47,168 nucleotides of DNA from an uncultured Thermomicrobia bacterium (GTDB lineage Bacteria; Chloroflexota; Chloroflexia; Thermomicrobiales; JALYUS01), in the NCBI GenBank assembly GCA_937968015.1, contig CALBSO010000089.1, positions 1 to 47,168 on the forward strand, read 5' to 3'. This document shows positions 16,235-25,002 of this stretch, piece after piece. The notes beneath the pieces are model-generated. The model was not told the DNA's origin. It ran no database searches and saw nothing but the letters and a program-made list of their open reading frames with translations. The translations under genes were made by a program, and so were the position numbers. Within the stretch, counting starts at the first letter, position 1, and each line of letters opens with the position of its first letter.

Positions 16235-18331
16235 CTACATCACGTTCGGGGCGTGGATGCCGAGGAGGGCGAGGCCGTTGGCGAGGGTTTGGCGGGTGGC
16301 GTCCACGAGGGCGAGGCGGGTGGTGCGGGTTTCCGGCTCCGCTTGCACGACCGGGCACGCACCGTAGAAGTCTGAGAAGCGCTTGGCGAGGTCGTAGACG
16401 TAGTTCGCGATGATGAGGGGCTTGTCTGTCTCCGCCGCGCGGCGCACTTCCGCCGGGAAGTTGCCGATCTGCTCCAGGAGAGCCATCTCTTCCGTCACGG
16501 GCGCGCTGAGATGGATGGCGCTCGTCGCATCCGGCAGCGCGATCCCCTCGGCCTGCGCGCGTTCGAGGATGCGGCAGGCGCGGGCATGCGCATACTGAAT
16601 ATATGGTGCGGCATGGCCATCGAAGGAGAGCGCCTGCTCCCAATCGAAAACGATCACCGTATTGTTGTCCCGATCGAGCATGCCATAGAGGAGCGCGCCG
16701 ATCCCGATTGTCCGCGCGATCTCCGCCTTCGTCTCCTCCGGCAGATCGGGGTTTTTTTCGTCCACGGCGGCACGGGCGCGAGCGAGCGCGTCCGCCGCGA
16801 CATCCTCAAAGAAGACCGCGTTGCCGGATCGGGAGGACATCGTCCCCTCGGGCAATGTCAGAAACTCGTACGGCAGGTGGCGACACTGTGCGGCCTGCGC
16901 GAAGCCCATCAATTCGAGGATTTTGAAGATTTGCTGGAAATAGAACGACTGTCGGGCGTCAACGACATAGATCGAGTGATCCACATGATATTCGTCGAAT
17001 TTTACCGCCGCGAGCGCAAGGTCTTTCGTCGCATAGAGCGTCGTGCCATCGGAGCGGAGGATCGGCAGCGTCCGGTAGGTCTCCTTCGCCAAACCCAGTT
17101 TCTCGTCAATCTTGACGACCGGCAACCCATCACTGACCTCCGCAATGCCGCGTTCGAGTAAATTCCGGACAATAGCGCGGCCTGGTTCCTCAACTTCGCT
17201 CTCGTAGAAATACACCTCAATTGGCGCACCGAGTTGCGCGAAGAGTTGCAGCAGTTCATCGAGGCTCCATTGCCGTGTCTTTTCCCAGAGCGCGACGATA
17301 TCCTTCTCCTTGCGATCCCACGCCAGGAAGAGTGCGCGGGCCTCGGCCTCCCACGTCGCGCTCGGCGCCCACCACTGCGTGAAATGGGCATCGAGCCGCT
17401 GGTATTCCGTCCACAGACTGGCGAGGGAATCGGAATGGAGGCCGTCCACCTGATGCTTGATCGCGTCTCGCCGCTTCTCGGAGCGCAACTCCGCGCCGAT
17501 GTGCTTCCAGAAGATCGGGATCATCTCGTCATTCACATAGGCGGTGGGGTCGAACGGCTTATGGCTGACGAGTACGCCGAGCAGCTTCGCGACATCCCCG
17601 TTGGGGACGCCGGCGTGGATCAACTCCTTCATGATGGAATCAACCTGGCCGTTGAAGACCATATCTTCCAGCACCAGCCGGGCGATGAAGTCGCTGACAT
17701 CCTTGCGGTAGGCGAGCCGCTGGTTTGCCTCGACGTACCGTTCTCCGAGCCATCGCCCGCGCTGTGCCGGGTCTTTCGGCTCCTGCCCCATGTGGAACTC
17801 ACGATAACACCAGAGGCATTTGATGACGTGCAGCCCGATATCGCCGATATAGGATGCCGCGACGACGTCGTACCCCGCGAAGCGCATGATCCGCACGAGG
17901 GCTGCGCCGAGCGCGACGTTCCGCAGATGGCCGACGTGGAACTCCTTGTGCGTGTTCAGTTGGGCATATTCAATCATGACGCGACCAGGGATCGCCGCGC
18001 CGCGCCCATAGTCGCTCCCTGCCGTCAGGACAGCGTGAATGACGGCGGTCGCGACCTTCCCGACATCGAAAATGCAGTTGATATATCCGTTCTCCGCATG
18101 GACATTCGCGAAGTGGTTGAGCGCGCGCAGTCGCTCCGCGACACCTTCCGCGATCTCCCCGACTTTAGCGCGATCCTTGCCCGCCAATTGCATCGCAACG
18201 GTGGAACCGACACCCCATATTCCTTCGAGCGGGATCGGCCGCATCGCGATCTTCGCGGGCGGTGTATAGCCCATCGCTTCAAGCGCGCGCCCAATCGCGT
18301 CCGCGGCGTATTTCTCTTCCTGCTCAAACAT
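16235..18331 (-). CDS. argS: Arginyl-tRNA synthetase, long form
   Basis: Charges tRNA-Arg with arginine. Class Ia signatures are present: the HIGH motif as HVGH (132-135) within AQLNTHKEFHVGHLRN, and the KMSKS counterpart GTMSSRSGN (about 492-500). A C-terminal DALR-type anticodon-binding domain (YDLAKRFSDFYGACPV) is visible. At 698 residues it is over 100 longer than typical bacterial enzymes. The extra length lies between the two motifs, including a Trp-rich helical stretch (HFTQWWAPSATWEAEARALF). Start at 18331 behind AAGAGGG. Confidence 0.93.
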   Translation of the reverse strand: MFEQEEKYAADAIGRALEAMGYTPPAKIAMRPIPLEGIWGVGSTVAMQLAGKDRAKVGEIAEGVAERLRALNHFANVHAENGYINCIFDVGKVATAVIHAVLTAGSDYGRGAAIPGRVMIEYAQLNTHKEFHVGHLRNVALGAALVRIMRFAGYDVVAASYIGDIGLHVIKCLWCYREFHMGQEPKDPAQRGRWLGERYVEANQRLAYRKDVSDFIARLVLEDMVFNGQVDSIMKELIHAGVPNGDVAKLLGVLVSHKPFDPTAYVNDEMIPIFWKHIGAELRSEKRRDAIKHQVDGLHSDSLASLWTEYQRLDAHFTQWWAPSATWEAEARALFLAWDRKEKDIVALWEKTRQWSLDELLQLFAQLGAPIEVYFYESEVEEPGRAIVRNLLERGIAEVSDGLPVVKIDEKLGLAKETYRTLPILRSDGTTLYATKDLALAAVKFDEYHVDHSIYVVDARQSFYFQQIFKILELMGFAQAAQCRHLPYEFLTLPEGTMSSRSGNAVFFEDVAADALARARAAVDEKNPDLPEETKAEIARTIGIGALLYGMLDRDNNTVIVFDWEQALSFDGHAAPYIQYAHARACRILERAQAEGIALPDATSAIHLSAPVTEEMALLEQIGNFPAEVRRAAETDKPLIIANYVYDLAKRFSDFYGACPVVQAEPETRTTRLALVDATRQTLANGLALLGIHAPNVM

Positions 18332-18355
18332 CGGTGCCCTCTTTTGAAGGACTGA

Positions 18356-18424
18356 GGATTGAGGGCTGAGGACTGAGTTGGTCAGGAAACACTCAGCCCG
18401 CGGCACTCAGCACTCAGCACTCAT
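18356..18424. repeat. Degenerate ACTGAG/CTCAGT repeat cluster
   Basis: Imperfect units GGACTGAGGATTGAGGGCTGAG run into their complement CACTCAGCACTCAGCACTC, giving an inverted low-complexity cluster between rfbA and argS. Similar fragments occur near 5810-5835, 19962-19976 and 26598-26612, so it is a dispersed intergenic motif. Confidence 0.55.
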
Positions 18425-19159
18425 TCATGCTCGATCGCCGAGGGCTTTTTCCGCCCAGTATTTGTTCGCGCGATACAGGCTCTCAAACGTCCCGGCATCG
18501 CTCCAGAAGCCGTCCAGTTCTTCCCACGCCAGTTTGCCACCCCGCAGATAGGAGTTGTTCACATCGGTGATCTCCAACTGCCCGCGCTCGGACGGGGTGA
18601 TGCCGCGGATATGGTCGAAGACATGCGCATCGTAGAGATACAGGCCCGTGACGGCGTACGGGCTGCCAGGGAGTGGCGGCTTCTCCTCGATCCGCTCGAT
18701 CCGCAGCGGGTCCTCGGCGGAGAAGACGGGGCAGCCGAACCGCTCCGGGTCCGGCACATGCTTGAGGAAGACCATCGCGCCGCCGCCGAACCGCTCGATC
18801 GCCGGGCGGATCTCGGCGTCGGTCGTATTGTCCCCCAGGATGAATGCGACGCTGTCTTCTCCCACGAACTCCTCGCACAACCCCAGCCCTTGTGCCAGCC
18901 CGCCCTCTGGGTTCTCCTGATAGGTATATTCGAGGTGGCGCACGCCGAACTGCCGCCCGTTGCGCAGCACGCGGATGAAGTCGCCCGCGTGCGGCCCACC
19001 CGTGACAACCATGATGTCGTCCACCCCGGCGCGCACGAGCGTCTGAATCGGGTAGTAGATCATCGGCTTGTCGTAAATGGGCAAGAGTTGCTTGCTGGTG
19101 GCGTGAGTGAGCGGATAGAGCCGCGTCCCCAGTCCCCCCGCGAGGATCACTCCCTTCAA
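18425..19159 (-). CDS. Glucose-1-phosphate thymidylyltransferase (short form)
   Basis: Makes dTDP-glucose from dTTP and glucose-1-phosphate for surface sugars such as rhamnose. A 244-residue nucleotidyltransferase with the signature LAGGLGTRLYPLTHATSKQLLPIYDKPMIYYP at its start, the metal Asp in ILGDNTTD, and EKPPLPGSPYAVTGLYLYD. It lacks the extra C-terminal region of RmlA, resembling the short archaeal/actinobacterial type. I prefer the TTG at 19159, whose bases overlap the stop of the upstream small gene (TTGA); ATG 19180 is the alternative. No rmlB, C or D genes are adjacent. Confidence 0.87.
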   Translation of the reverse strand: MKGVILAGGLGTRLYPLTHATSKQLLPIYDKPMIYYPIQTLVRAGVDDIMVVTGGPHAGDFIRVLRNGRQFGVRHLEYTYQENPEGGLAQGLGLCEEFVGEDSVAFILGDNTTDAEIRPAIERFGGGAMVFLKHVPDPERFGCPVFSAEDPLRIERIEEKPPLPGSPYAVTGLYLYDAHVFDHIRGITPSERGQLEITDVNNSYLRGGKLAWEELDGFWSDAGTFESLYRANKYWAEKALGDRA

Positions 19160-19371
19160 CCTTTTCGCTCCGTTCCGCATACCCGCGTGCGGGAGATCTC
19201 CCACCACCCGCGCGCCCCGCCCAGGCAGATACCCGCCCCGAGCATTGTGCCGATCATCTGCTTCCAGCCGAAATCGTTGCCCGCCGCCCCAAGCCCCAAC
19301 GCATCCGCGAAGAGCGAGACGACGAAGAGCGCCGCACCTGTCACTATCAGTCCAATCGCGATCCATCGCAT
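19156..19371 (-). CDS. Small two-helix membrane protein (71 aa)
   Basis: MRWIAIGLIVTGAALFVVSLFADAL forms the first helix and MIGTMLGAGICLGG the second, with a basic end (ISRTRVCGTERKG). Its TGA stop overlaps the TTG start of the thymidylyltransferase gene, suggesting coupling. The Shine-Dalgarno (GGGGGTG) is modest. Tiny proteins of this two-helix type are common but uncharacterised. Confidence 0.6.
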   Translation of the reverse strand: MRWIAIGLIVTGAALFVVSLFADALGLGAAGNDFGWKQMIGTMLGAGICLGGARGWWEISRTRVCGTERKG

Positions 19372-19474
19372 CGCGGCACCCCCACCACGCTCCCGGTTCT
19401 CGGCCCCGGTTGTGGGTCGGAGGGTCAGTATACCACGGGGCGGTTCGGCGTTCGGAGGCAGGATTCGACGGGAC

Positions 19475-19516
19475 AAAAAAGCATGCAAACTGCCCCCTTC
19501 CCGCGTCGGGAGGGGG
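19475..19516 (-). terminator. Weak intrinsic terminator candidate
   Basis: On the minus strand a GC-rich stem (CCCCCTCCCG against CGGGAAGGGGG, one bulge) is followed after 12 nt by six T. It lies just past the stop of the gene at 19540. The gap between stem and T-run is larger than usual. Confidence 0.4.
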
Positions 19517-19539
19517 CCGGGAGTTGGGCTATCTCGCGT

Positions 19540-19938
19540 CTACACGAGTGACGTCGGCTCCTCGCGCTCGATCACGATGCGGCGCGGCTGGGCGGTCTCC
19601 TGCGGTGTGCGCGGGTCGGCGAAAATGCGGTCCACGGCCGTCAGGCCCGCCGAACTGACCGCATCCACGAACGACTGCACGGCCAGCACGCTCTCCCGCG
19701 CGCTCTGGCGCAAGTGCTCGCGCGTCTGCACCGGCAGGGCGCCGACAACCTCAGAGACGACCTTGCGGGGGATCGCGACCGCCTGCCGCTGCATCTCGTC
19801 CACCCGCGCGGAGGCTCGCTGACGTATCTCGTCCATCTGCTGCCTGCGCCGCGCCGCGCGATGGCCCGATATCGCCTCCTCCGCATCGAGGTCTCTGTCC
19901 TCATCATGCTCGAAGACATCCATCTCCTGCTCGTCCAT
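19540..19938 (-). CDS. Acidic/helical cytosolic protein, unknown
   Basis: A 132-residue protein starting MDEQEMDVFEHDEDRDLDAEE at 19938 behind GGAGGG. The first 20 residues are strongly acidic. The middle (about 25-95) is a charged amphipathic helix region (RRRQQMDEIRQRASARVDEMQRQ) followed by a weaker helix (SVLAVQSFVDAVSSAGLTAVDRIF). No membrane segment, no recognised family. It could be an oligomerising or nucleoid-associated protein, but that is only shape. Confidence 0.65.
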   Translation of the reverse strand: MDEQEMDVFEHDEDRDLDAEEAISGHRAARRRQQMDEIRQRASARVDEMQRQAVAIPRKVVSEVVGALPVQTREHLRQSARESVLAVQSFVDAVSSAGLTAVDRIFADPRTPQETAQPRRIVIEREEPTSLV

Positions 19939-20028
19939 GTGGCCCTCCGGGAAGTGCTGAGTGCCGGGTGCTGAGACCGTCAGCATGATCCACCACTCGT
20001 TACTCGTTACGCATTACTCGCTGCTAGT

Positions 20029-20661
20029 TTACCCCAAATAGACGCGCGCGACGATGTCGGTCAGGCTGTGGTTGTTGCGGTCGGTGATGTCATCCGCACT
20101 GGAAGCGACGCAGATGATGAGGTCCATCTCGGCGCGGAAGAGGATGCTGTCGTCCCGCTCGGAGAGGGGCGGGCGGAACTCCCATGTGCCGCGCTCCTTG
20201 AAGCCGATGTGCTGGAAGAGGTTGACGGGATCGGGCACGCGGTCGTAGCCGACATCGTACTTCTGGAGCGCAATGGCGAGCGCGTCCCGCGTTGTCTGGT
20301 GCGAGGCGGTGATGCCCCGCGTGATGTAGAAACGGGCGTCGTCGGCGGGCAAGAGCAGATCGTGCCGCCCGACGCCATCCTGCACGACCACGAGCATCGC
20401 ATTACCCAGGTTCGAGTAAAGCGTTTGGCCTTGCTGCATCATGATGCTGCCGGTGTGCGCAATCGTCTGGCTGGTGGAGAGATATTCCTCCGTGTAGCCC
20501 TGCCGGAAGGCGCAGAAGGGCGCGGTCTGGCCGCCGCTCGCGTCGGTCACCTGGATGTACTGCCCGCGCGTAACTTCCGTTGTGTCCGCCTCGCCGGGGT
20601 GGATTGTCAGGTAGGCACGGGGGGCCTGCCCGGTGAAATCGGGGATCGCGGTCGTGCTCAT
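20029..20661 (-). CDS. DUF1989 / urea-carboxylase-associated family protein
   Basis: A 210-residue protein of DUF1989. Some relatives (CgdA/CgdB) hydrolyse carboxyguanidine in guanidine breakdown. Family-like stretches are VTRGQYIQVTDASGGQ, TLYSNLGNAMLVVVQDGVGRHDLLL, PVNLFQHIGF and the C-terminal DLIICVASSADDI. As I recall, canonical members carry cysteines in the 'HDxxxAC' and 'HPNC' segments; here these read HDLLLPADD and SHQTTRD without cysteine, so chemistry may differ. Its ATG overlaps the agmatinase-family stop as ATGA, so the two are coupled. Confidence 0.82.
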   Translation of the reverse strand: MSTTAIPDFTGQAPRAYLTIHPGEADTTEVTRGQYIQVTDASGGQTAPFCAFRQGYTEEYLSTSQTIAHTGSIMMQQGQTLYSNLGNAMLVVVQDGVGRHDLLLPADDARFYITRGITASHQTTRDALAIALQKYDVGYDRVPDPVNLFQHIGFKERGTWEFRPPLSERDDSILFRAEMDLIICVASSADDITDRNNHSLTDIVARVYLG

Positions 20662-21638
20662 TGACGGGATTCGTCCTTTCGGTTGCGGGCGATCAATGCA
20701 AGCATTTCGTAGATGACATTCGCGGCGAGCATCGCCGTCGTCTGCGTCGGATCGAAGGCGGGTAATACTTCCACGCAATCCGCCGCAACAATGTCCAGGC
20801 CAACGAGACCGCGCACGGCAAGTAACGCTTCCCAGGAAGTTGGCCCGCCGACTTCCGGTGTACCGGTGCCGGGCGCATAGGTCGGATCGACGAAATCAAT
20901 GTCGTACGTCAGGAAGACTGGGCCAGCGCCGACGACCTCCCGGATCGCGGCGTGCGTCGCCTCCCAACCTTGCCGGCGCACTTCCTCCATTGGCCAGAGC
21001 GTGAAGCCCATGTCGCGCGCGTCCTGATAGTCGGACGGGCCGTACAACGAGCCACGCATCCCGGCCTGGAACGAGCGGCGCGGGTCAACCAACCCCTCCT
21101 CGGCGGCGCGGCGGAAGGGCGTGCCGTGGTTATACTTGCGCCCGAAGTATTCGTCCCAGGTGTCGCCGTGCGAGTCGAATTGAACGAGCGCGACGGGGCC
21201 ATGCTTTGCCGCCACCGCCCGCAACTCCGCCAGCGTGATCGAGTGGTCGCCGCCGATACCGATGGGAATCGCGCCCGCCGCGAGAATCGGCGCGATGCCC
21301 GCCGTGATCCGCTCGTACGCATCCTCGATGTAGCCGGGGACGACCGACGTGTCGCCGTAATCCACGCACGAGAGTTCCTCAAAGACCATCACATCCACCG
21401 AGGGATGATAGGGCCGGAGGAGCACTGAGCCGTCGCGTACCGCCGCCGGGCCGAAGCGCGCCCCGACGCGGTAGGTCGTCGCGGTATCGAAGGGGATGCC
21501 GACAATCGCCACATCCACGCCATCGAGATTCGTGACATGCGGCAGGCGCGCAAACGTACGAATCCCACAGAACCGGGGCGACTCCTGCGCGTCGCTCGGA
21601 CGATAATGCGGCACGGTGACAACCCCCTTCTCCGGCAT
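20658..21638 (-). CDS. Agmatinase-family ureohydrolase (guanidino substrate)
   Basis: A 326-residue metal-dependent ureohydrolase. Ligand motifs are IGGDHSIT (H132), FDSHGDTWD (D155, H157, D159) and YDIDFVDPTYAPGTGTPEVGG (D246, D248). The NHGTPFRRA segment and APGTGTPE loop belong to the agmatinase/guanidinobutyrase/guanidinopropionase side of the family, unlike the arginase at 15249. Recently described guanidine hydrolases also fall here. The gene follows its own promoter closely and is translationally coupled to a DUF1989 gene, a family tied to guanidine/urea metabolism. Substrate not decidable by eye. Confidence 0.9.
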   Translation of the reverse strand: MPEKGVVTVPHYRPSDAQESPRFCGIRTFARLPHVTNLDGVDVAIVGIPFDTATTYRVGARFGPAAVRDGSVLLRPYHPSVDVMVFEELSCVDYGDTSVVPGYIEDAYERITAGIAPILAAGAIPIGIGGDHSITLAELRAVAAKHGPVALVQFDSHGDTWDEYFGRKYNHGTPFRRAAEEGLVDPRRSFQAGMRGSLYGPSDYQDARDMGFTLWPMEEVRRQGWEATHAAIREVVGAGPVFLTYDIDFVDPTYAPGTGTPEVGGPTSWEALLAVRGLVGLDIVAADCVEVLPAFDPTQTTAMLAANVIYEMLALIARNRKDESRQ

Positions 21639-21662
21639 GGCAACGCCCCCAACCGTCCGCCG

Positions 21663-21691
21663 ATTGTGGGCGCGCGCTCATGGAGTGTCAA
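21663..21691 (-). promoter_or_regulatory. Promoter of the agmatinase-DUF1989 operon
   Basis: Minus-strand TTGACA (21691-21686), 17 bp, CACAAT (21668-21663). The inferred transcription start is only about 18 nt before the ATG, leaving no room for a riboswitch. Confidence 0.65.
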
Positions 21692-21734
21692 GAGAACCGG
21701 ACGATTGCCGGATTACGCGCGTTTGCAGTTTATC

Positions 21735-22646
21735 CTAGAGAACGCCCGCCGACGCACGGTGACACGGATATGCGGGGTTGCCCGTTTCGATTTGCAGGGT
21801 GGCATGCGCGATGCCGAATGTATCGTGCAGTCCCTCACATGTGTGCGCCAGAAGACTATCGTGATCCATGACATCGGGGACAACGAGGTGCGCGGTAAGC
21901 GCGGTCTCGGTTGTGCTCATCGCCCAGATATGGAGATCATGGACTTCTCGAACATCCGGTAGCCCCGCAAGGTATGCGCGAACTTCGCCCGGATTGATCG
22001 CCTCCGGTACCGCATCGAGCGCGAGGTTGACTGAATCGCGCAGGAGATCCCATGTCTCATACAGCACGATTGCGACGATAATCAGGCTCATCACGGGATC
22101 AATCCACCCCTTGCCCGTCAGCAGAATCGCAATGCCGGCGATGACCACGCCGAAGGCGAGACCGGCGTCCGACACCATATGGACGAAGGCCGCGCGGATA
22201 TTGAGATCGCCTTTCCTGCCAGCCATGAAGAGGAGCGCCGTCGCGCCGTTGATGAGGATGCCGACAGCGGCAACCCAGATAACCGTCTTGCCTTCCACGT
22301 TCCCGGTATTGCCGAAGCGGCGAATGGCCTCCCAGGCGATGCCACCCATCGTTACGAGCAGGAGGACGGCGTTGATCAGCGCCGTGAGGATCGAGGAACG
22401 CCGCCATCCGTAGGTCCGACGCCCCGAGGGAGGTCGGCGCACGAGTATACTCGCGACCCATGCGAGGATGAGGCTGAGGACATCGCCCAGGTTATGCCCC
22501 GCGTCGGCGACGAGCGCGATAGAGTGGGCAAAAAGCCCGAAGATGACTTCGAGGACGACGTAGGTGGCATTGAGCGCCACACCGATGGCGAAAGCGCGTC
22601 CGATTGCCGGTGCATGACTATGGTCGTGGCCGTGCTCACGCACCAT
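21735..22646 (-). CDS. Cation diffusion facilitator (Zn/Cd exporter)
   Basis: A 303-residue CDF transporter expelling zinc or cadmium against protons. A His-rich start (HGHDHSH) precedes six helices. Transport-site motifs are the DAGHN of helix 2 (ALVADAGHNLGD) and its partner HMVSDAGLAF in helix 5, where the second His of the usual HxxxD pair is retained as H-D. A cytoplasmic C-terminal domain (VREVHDLHIWAMSTTETALTAHLVV) follows. It overlaps the upstream ATPase gene by 11 nt and is the last gene of the metal operon. CzcD/ZitB-type by similarity. Confidence 0.92.
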   Translation of the reverse strand: MVREHGHDHSHAPAIGRAFAIGVALNATYVVLEVIFGLFAHSIALVADAGHNLGDVLSLILAWVASILVRRPPSGRRTYGWRRSSILTALINAVLLLVTMGGIAWEAIRRFGNTGNVEGKTVIWVAAVGILINGATALLFMAGRKGDLNIRAAFVHMVSDAGLAFGVVIAGIAILLTGKGWIDPVMSLIIVAIVLYETWDLLRDSVNLALDAVPEAINPGEVRAYLAGLPDVREVHDLHIWAMSTTETALTAHLVVPDVMDHDSLLAHTCEGLHDTFGIAHATLQIETGNPAYPCHRASAGVL

Positions 22647-25002
22647 TGGAGTCGTCCGTTACTGGTGTACGGAGCACCCGGAGGGCATTCGCCGTGACGA
22701 GGAGCGAGATGCCCATGTCCGCGAAGACGGCGAGCCAGAGGTTCGTAACGCCCGCGAAGGTCAGGACGAGGAAGACCGCCTTGACGACGAGCGACGCCGC
22801 GATGTTCTGCCGGATGATGGCGAGCGTCCGCCGGGCGAGGCGAATCGCATAGGGCAAGCGGCCAAGATCGTCCCCCATCAGCGCGACATCCGCCGCCTCG
22901 ATCGCCACATCCGTCCCTGCCGCGCCCATCGCCACGCCGACGGAGGCCGTCGCGAGGGCGGGCGCGTCGTTGATGCCATCCCCGACCATCGCGACCGGCC
23001 CATCCGCCGCGAGCGCACGCACCGCCGCCGCCTTGTCGGCGGGCAGCAAGTCGGCGCGAACCTCGGTCACGCCCGTCGCGGCGGCGATCCGCCCGGCGGT
23101 GCGCGCGTTGTCCCCGGTGAGCATCACTACCGGGCCGACGAGCGACCGCAAGTTCGCTACCGCCCGCACGCTCTCCGGTCGCACTGTGTCACGGAGCGTC
23201 ATGAGGCCGATCATCCGGCCCGCTCGCTCGACGCAGACGACCGCATTCCCTTCATCCAAGTATTGTTCGTGACCCGCCGTGTCCCAGAGACCGCGCTCGG
23301 TGAACCAGCGCACGCTCCCGACGCTCGCCGGTGCGCCATCCACAATCCCGTTGCCGCCACGGCCCGGCACCGCGCGATAGTCCGTCACAGCCGCCGCGGG
23401 CACGCCTCGCTCCCGGCTGTATGCGACGACGGCGCGCGCAAGTGGATGCTCGCTCTGCCGCTCCAGCGACACCGCCACGCGTAGCACATCGTCTTCCGTC
23501 CCACCATCGCAGGTATGAGCGGCGATGACGGTAGGGCGACCAGCGGTGAGCGTGCCGGTCTTGTCGAAGGCAACCGCCCGCACCGCGGCGAGCGATTCGA
23601 GCGCGAGGCCACCCTTAAACAGCACCCCGCGCCGTGACGCCGCGCCAATCGCCGCCATCAGCGCGACGGGGGTGGAGATCACGAGCGCGCATGGGCAGGC
23701 GACGACGAGCAGCACAAGCGACGTGTAGACCCAACCGCCCCAATCGCCAACGATCAGCGCCGGCACGACCGCGACCAGTAGCGCGCCGAGGATGACGAGT
23801 GGGGTGTAAATGGCGGCGAAGCGGTCCACGAATGCCTGCGCGGGCGCTTTGGACGCCTGCGCCTCCTCGACGAGCGCGACAATACGAGCGAGCGTCGTGT
23901 CGTGCGCCGATTTCGTCGCCCGCACCTCAATCGTCCCCTCGCCATTCACGCTGCCCGCGAAGACGGCGACACCCACCTGCACCTCGACAGGCACTGATTC
24001 GCCCGTGATCGGCGCTTGATCCACCGCCGACTGCCCGGCGACGACAACGCCATCCACCGGCAACCGCTCGCCGGGCCGGACGCGCACGAGATCACCGACA
24101 TTGACCTGTGCGACCGGCACGCGATGCTCGTGCTCCTCGTGCAACACATTCGCTTCGGCGGGCGCGATGGCGAGCAGCCCGGCGATCTCCCGACGCGTCC
24201 GCTCGACGGTCATTGCTTGCAGCAGCGTGCCGACCCCGAAGAGGATCAGCACCGACGCCCCTTCATCCCATTGCCCGATCGCGACCGCGCCGACCGCCGC
24301 GACGGTCATCAGGAGGTTCATGTCCGCTCGGCGTGCCCGGAGCGCAAACCACCCTGCCCGCGCGACGGGATAGCCGCCGACGAGCATCCCGGCGACGAAG
24401 GGTACGGCGCTCGCGAGGCGTGGCGCCCCGGCCCGCTCGATCCCGAATCCGATCAGCCAAAGCAACGCCGCCACGGCCAGTTCGCGCGCCCGCCGCTGCC
24501 GCCACCAACCCGATCGCGCCACCGGTACGATGGGCGCACCCCGCAGTGTCGCCCCGTATCCCGCCTCGGTCACCGCGTGGATAACCGTCTCCGGTGTCGT
24601 TTCTGCTGGATTGATAATGACGGCGAGCGTGCCGACCACGAAGTTGACCCGCACCTCCCGCACACCGGGCAACCGCGCGACACCGGCCTGCACCGTCTGC
24701 GCGCAATCACCGCAGTCCATCCCGGTCACATCGAACGTCCACGTCGTTTCACTGTCTGGTGAAGCAGCAGGCTGCGCCTCCACGCCATAACCGAGCACGG
24801 TGATGCGGCGCGTCAATGTTTCCATATCTACGCGTGCTGGATCGTAGGTCACGTCCGCCGTCCCGCGCACGAAATTGACCGTTGTCTCCGCCACACCGGG
24901 CAGCGCGCGCAGCGATTGCGCGACCGTCTGCGCGCAATCGCCGCAATCCATCCCGGTCACGCGCATCTGGCACGTCACCTGCCTGGATTCCGCCACACTC
25001 AT
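22636..25002 (-). CDS. zntA: P1B-type Zn/Cd-translocating ATPase with two HMA domains
   Basis: A 788-residue heavy-metal pump. Two N-terminal metal-binding domains carry identical GMDCGDCAQTV motifs (Cys pairs 20/23 and 97/100), an uncommon GMDCGDC form rather than GMxCxxC with Ala/Ser. The transmembrane CPC motif (VACPCALVIS), the phosphorylation site DKTGTLTAG, the TGES loop and the MVGDGINDAPALA hinge are all present. CPC with a SmtB-type repressor upstream and a CDF exporter downstream points to zinc/cadmium/lead rather than copper. The start overlaps the repressor stop (ATGA). Confidence 0.94.
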   Translation of the reverse strand: MSVAESRQVTCQMRVTGMDCGDCAQTVAQSLRALPGVAETTVNFVRGTADVTYDPARVDMETLTRRITVLGYGVEAQPAASPDSETTWTFDVTGMDCGDCAQTVQAGVARLPGVREVRVNFVVGTLAVIINPAETTPETVIHAVTEAGYGATLRGAPIVPVARSGWWRQRRARELAVAALLWLIGFGIERAGAPRLASAVPFVAGMLVGGYPVARAGWFALRARRADMNLLMTVAAVGAVAIGQWDEGASVLILFGVGTLLQAMTVERTRREIAGLLAIAPAEANVLHEEHEHRVPVAQVNVGDLVRVRPGERLPVDGVVVAGQSAVDQAPITGESVPVEVQVGVAVFAGSVNGEGTIEVRATKSAHDTTLARIVALVEEAQASKAPAQAFVDRFAAIYTPLVILGALLVAVVPALIVGDWGGWVYTSLVLLVVACPCALVISTPVALMAAIGAASRRGVLFKGGLALESLAAVRAVAFDKTGTLTAGRPTVIAAHTCDGGTEDDVLRVAVSLERQSEHPLARAVVAYSRERGVPAAAVTDYRAVPGRGGNGIVDGAPASVGSVRWFTERGLWDTAGHEQYLDEGNAVVCVERAGRMIGLMTLRDTVRPESVRAVANLRSLVGPVVMLTGDNARTAGRIAAATGVTEVRADLLPADKAAAVRALAADGPVAMVGDGINDAPALATASVGVAMGAAGTDVAIEAADVALMGDDLGRLPYAIRLARRTLAIIRQNIAASLVVKAVFLVLTFAGVTNLWLAVFADMGISLLVTANALRVLRTPVTDDSNGA

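Noticed and set aside
17234..18355. A 373-codon plus-strand frame
   Set aside because: It is antisense to argS, whose motifs are intact on the minus strand.
21639..21734. Guanidine riboswitch upstream of the agmatinase-DUF1989 pair
   Set aside because: The promoter found leaves only about 18 nt of leader, and no conserved riboswitch core was seen in the gap.
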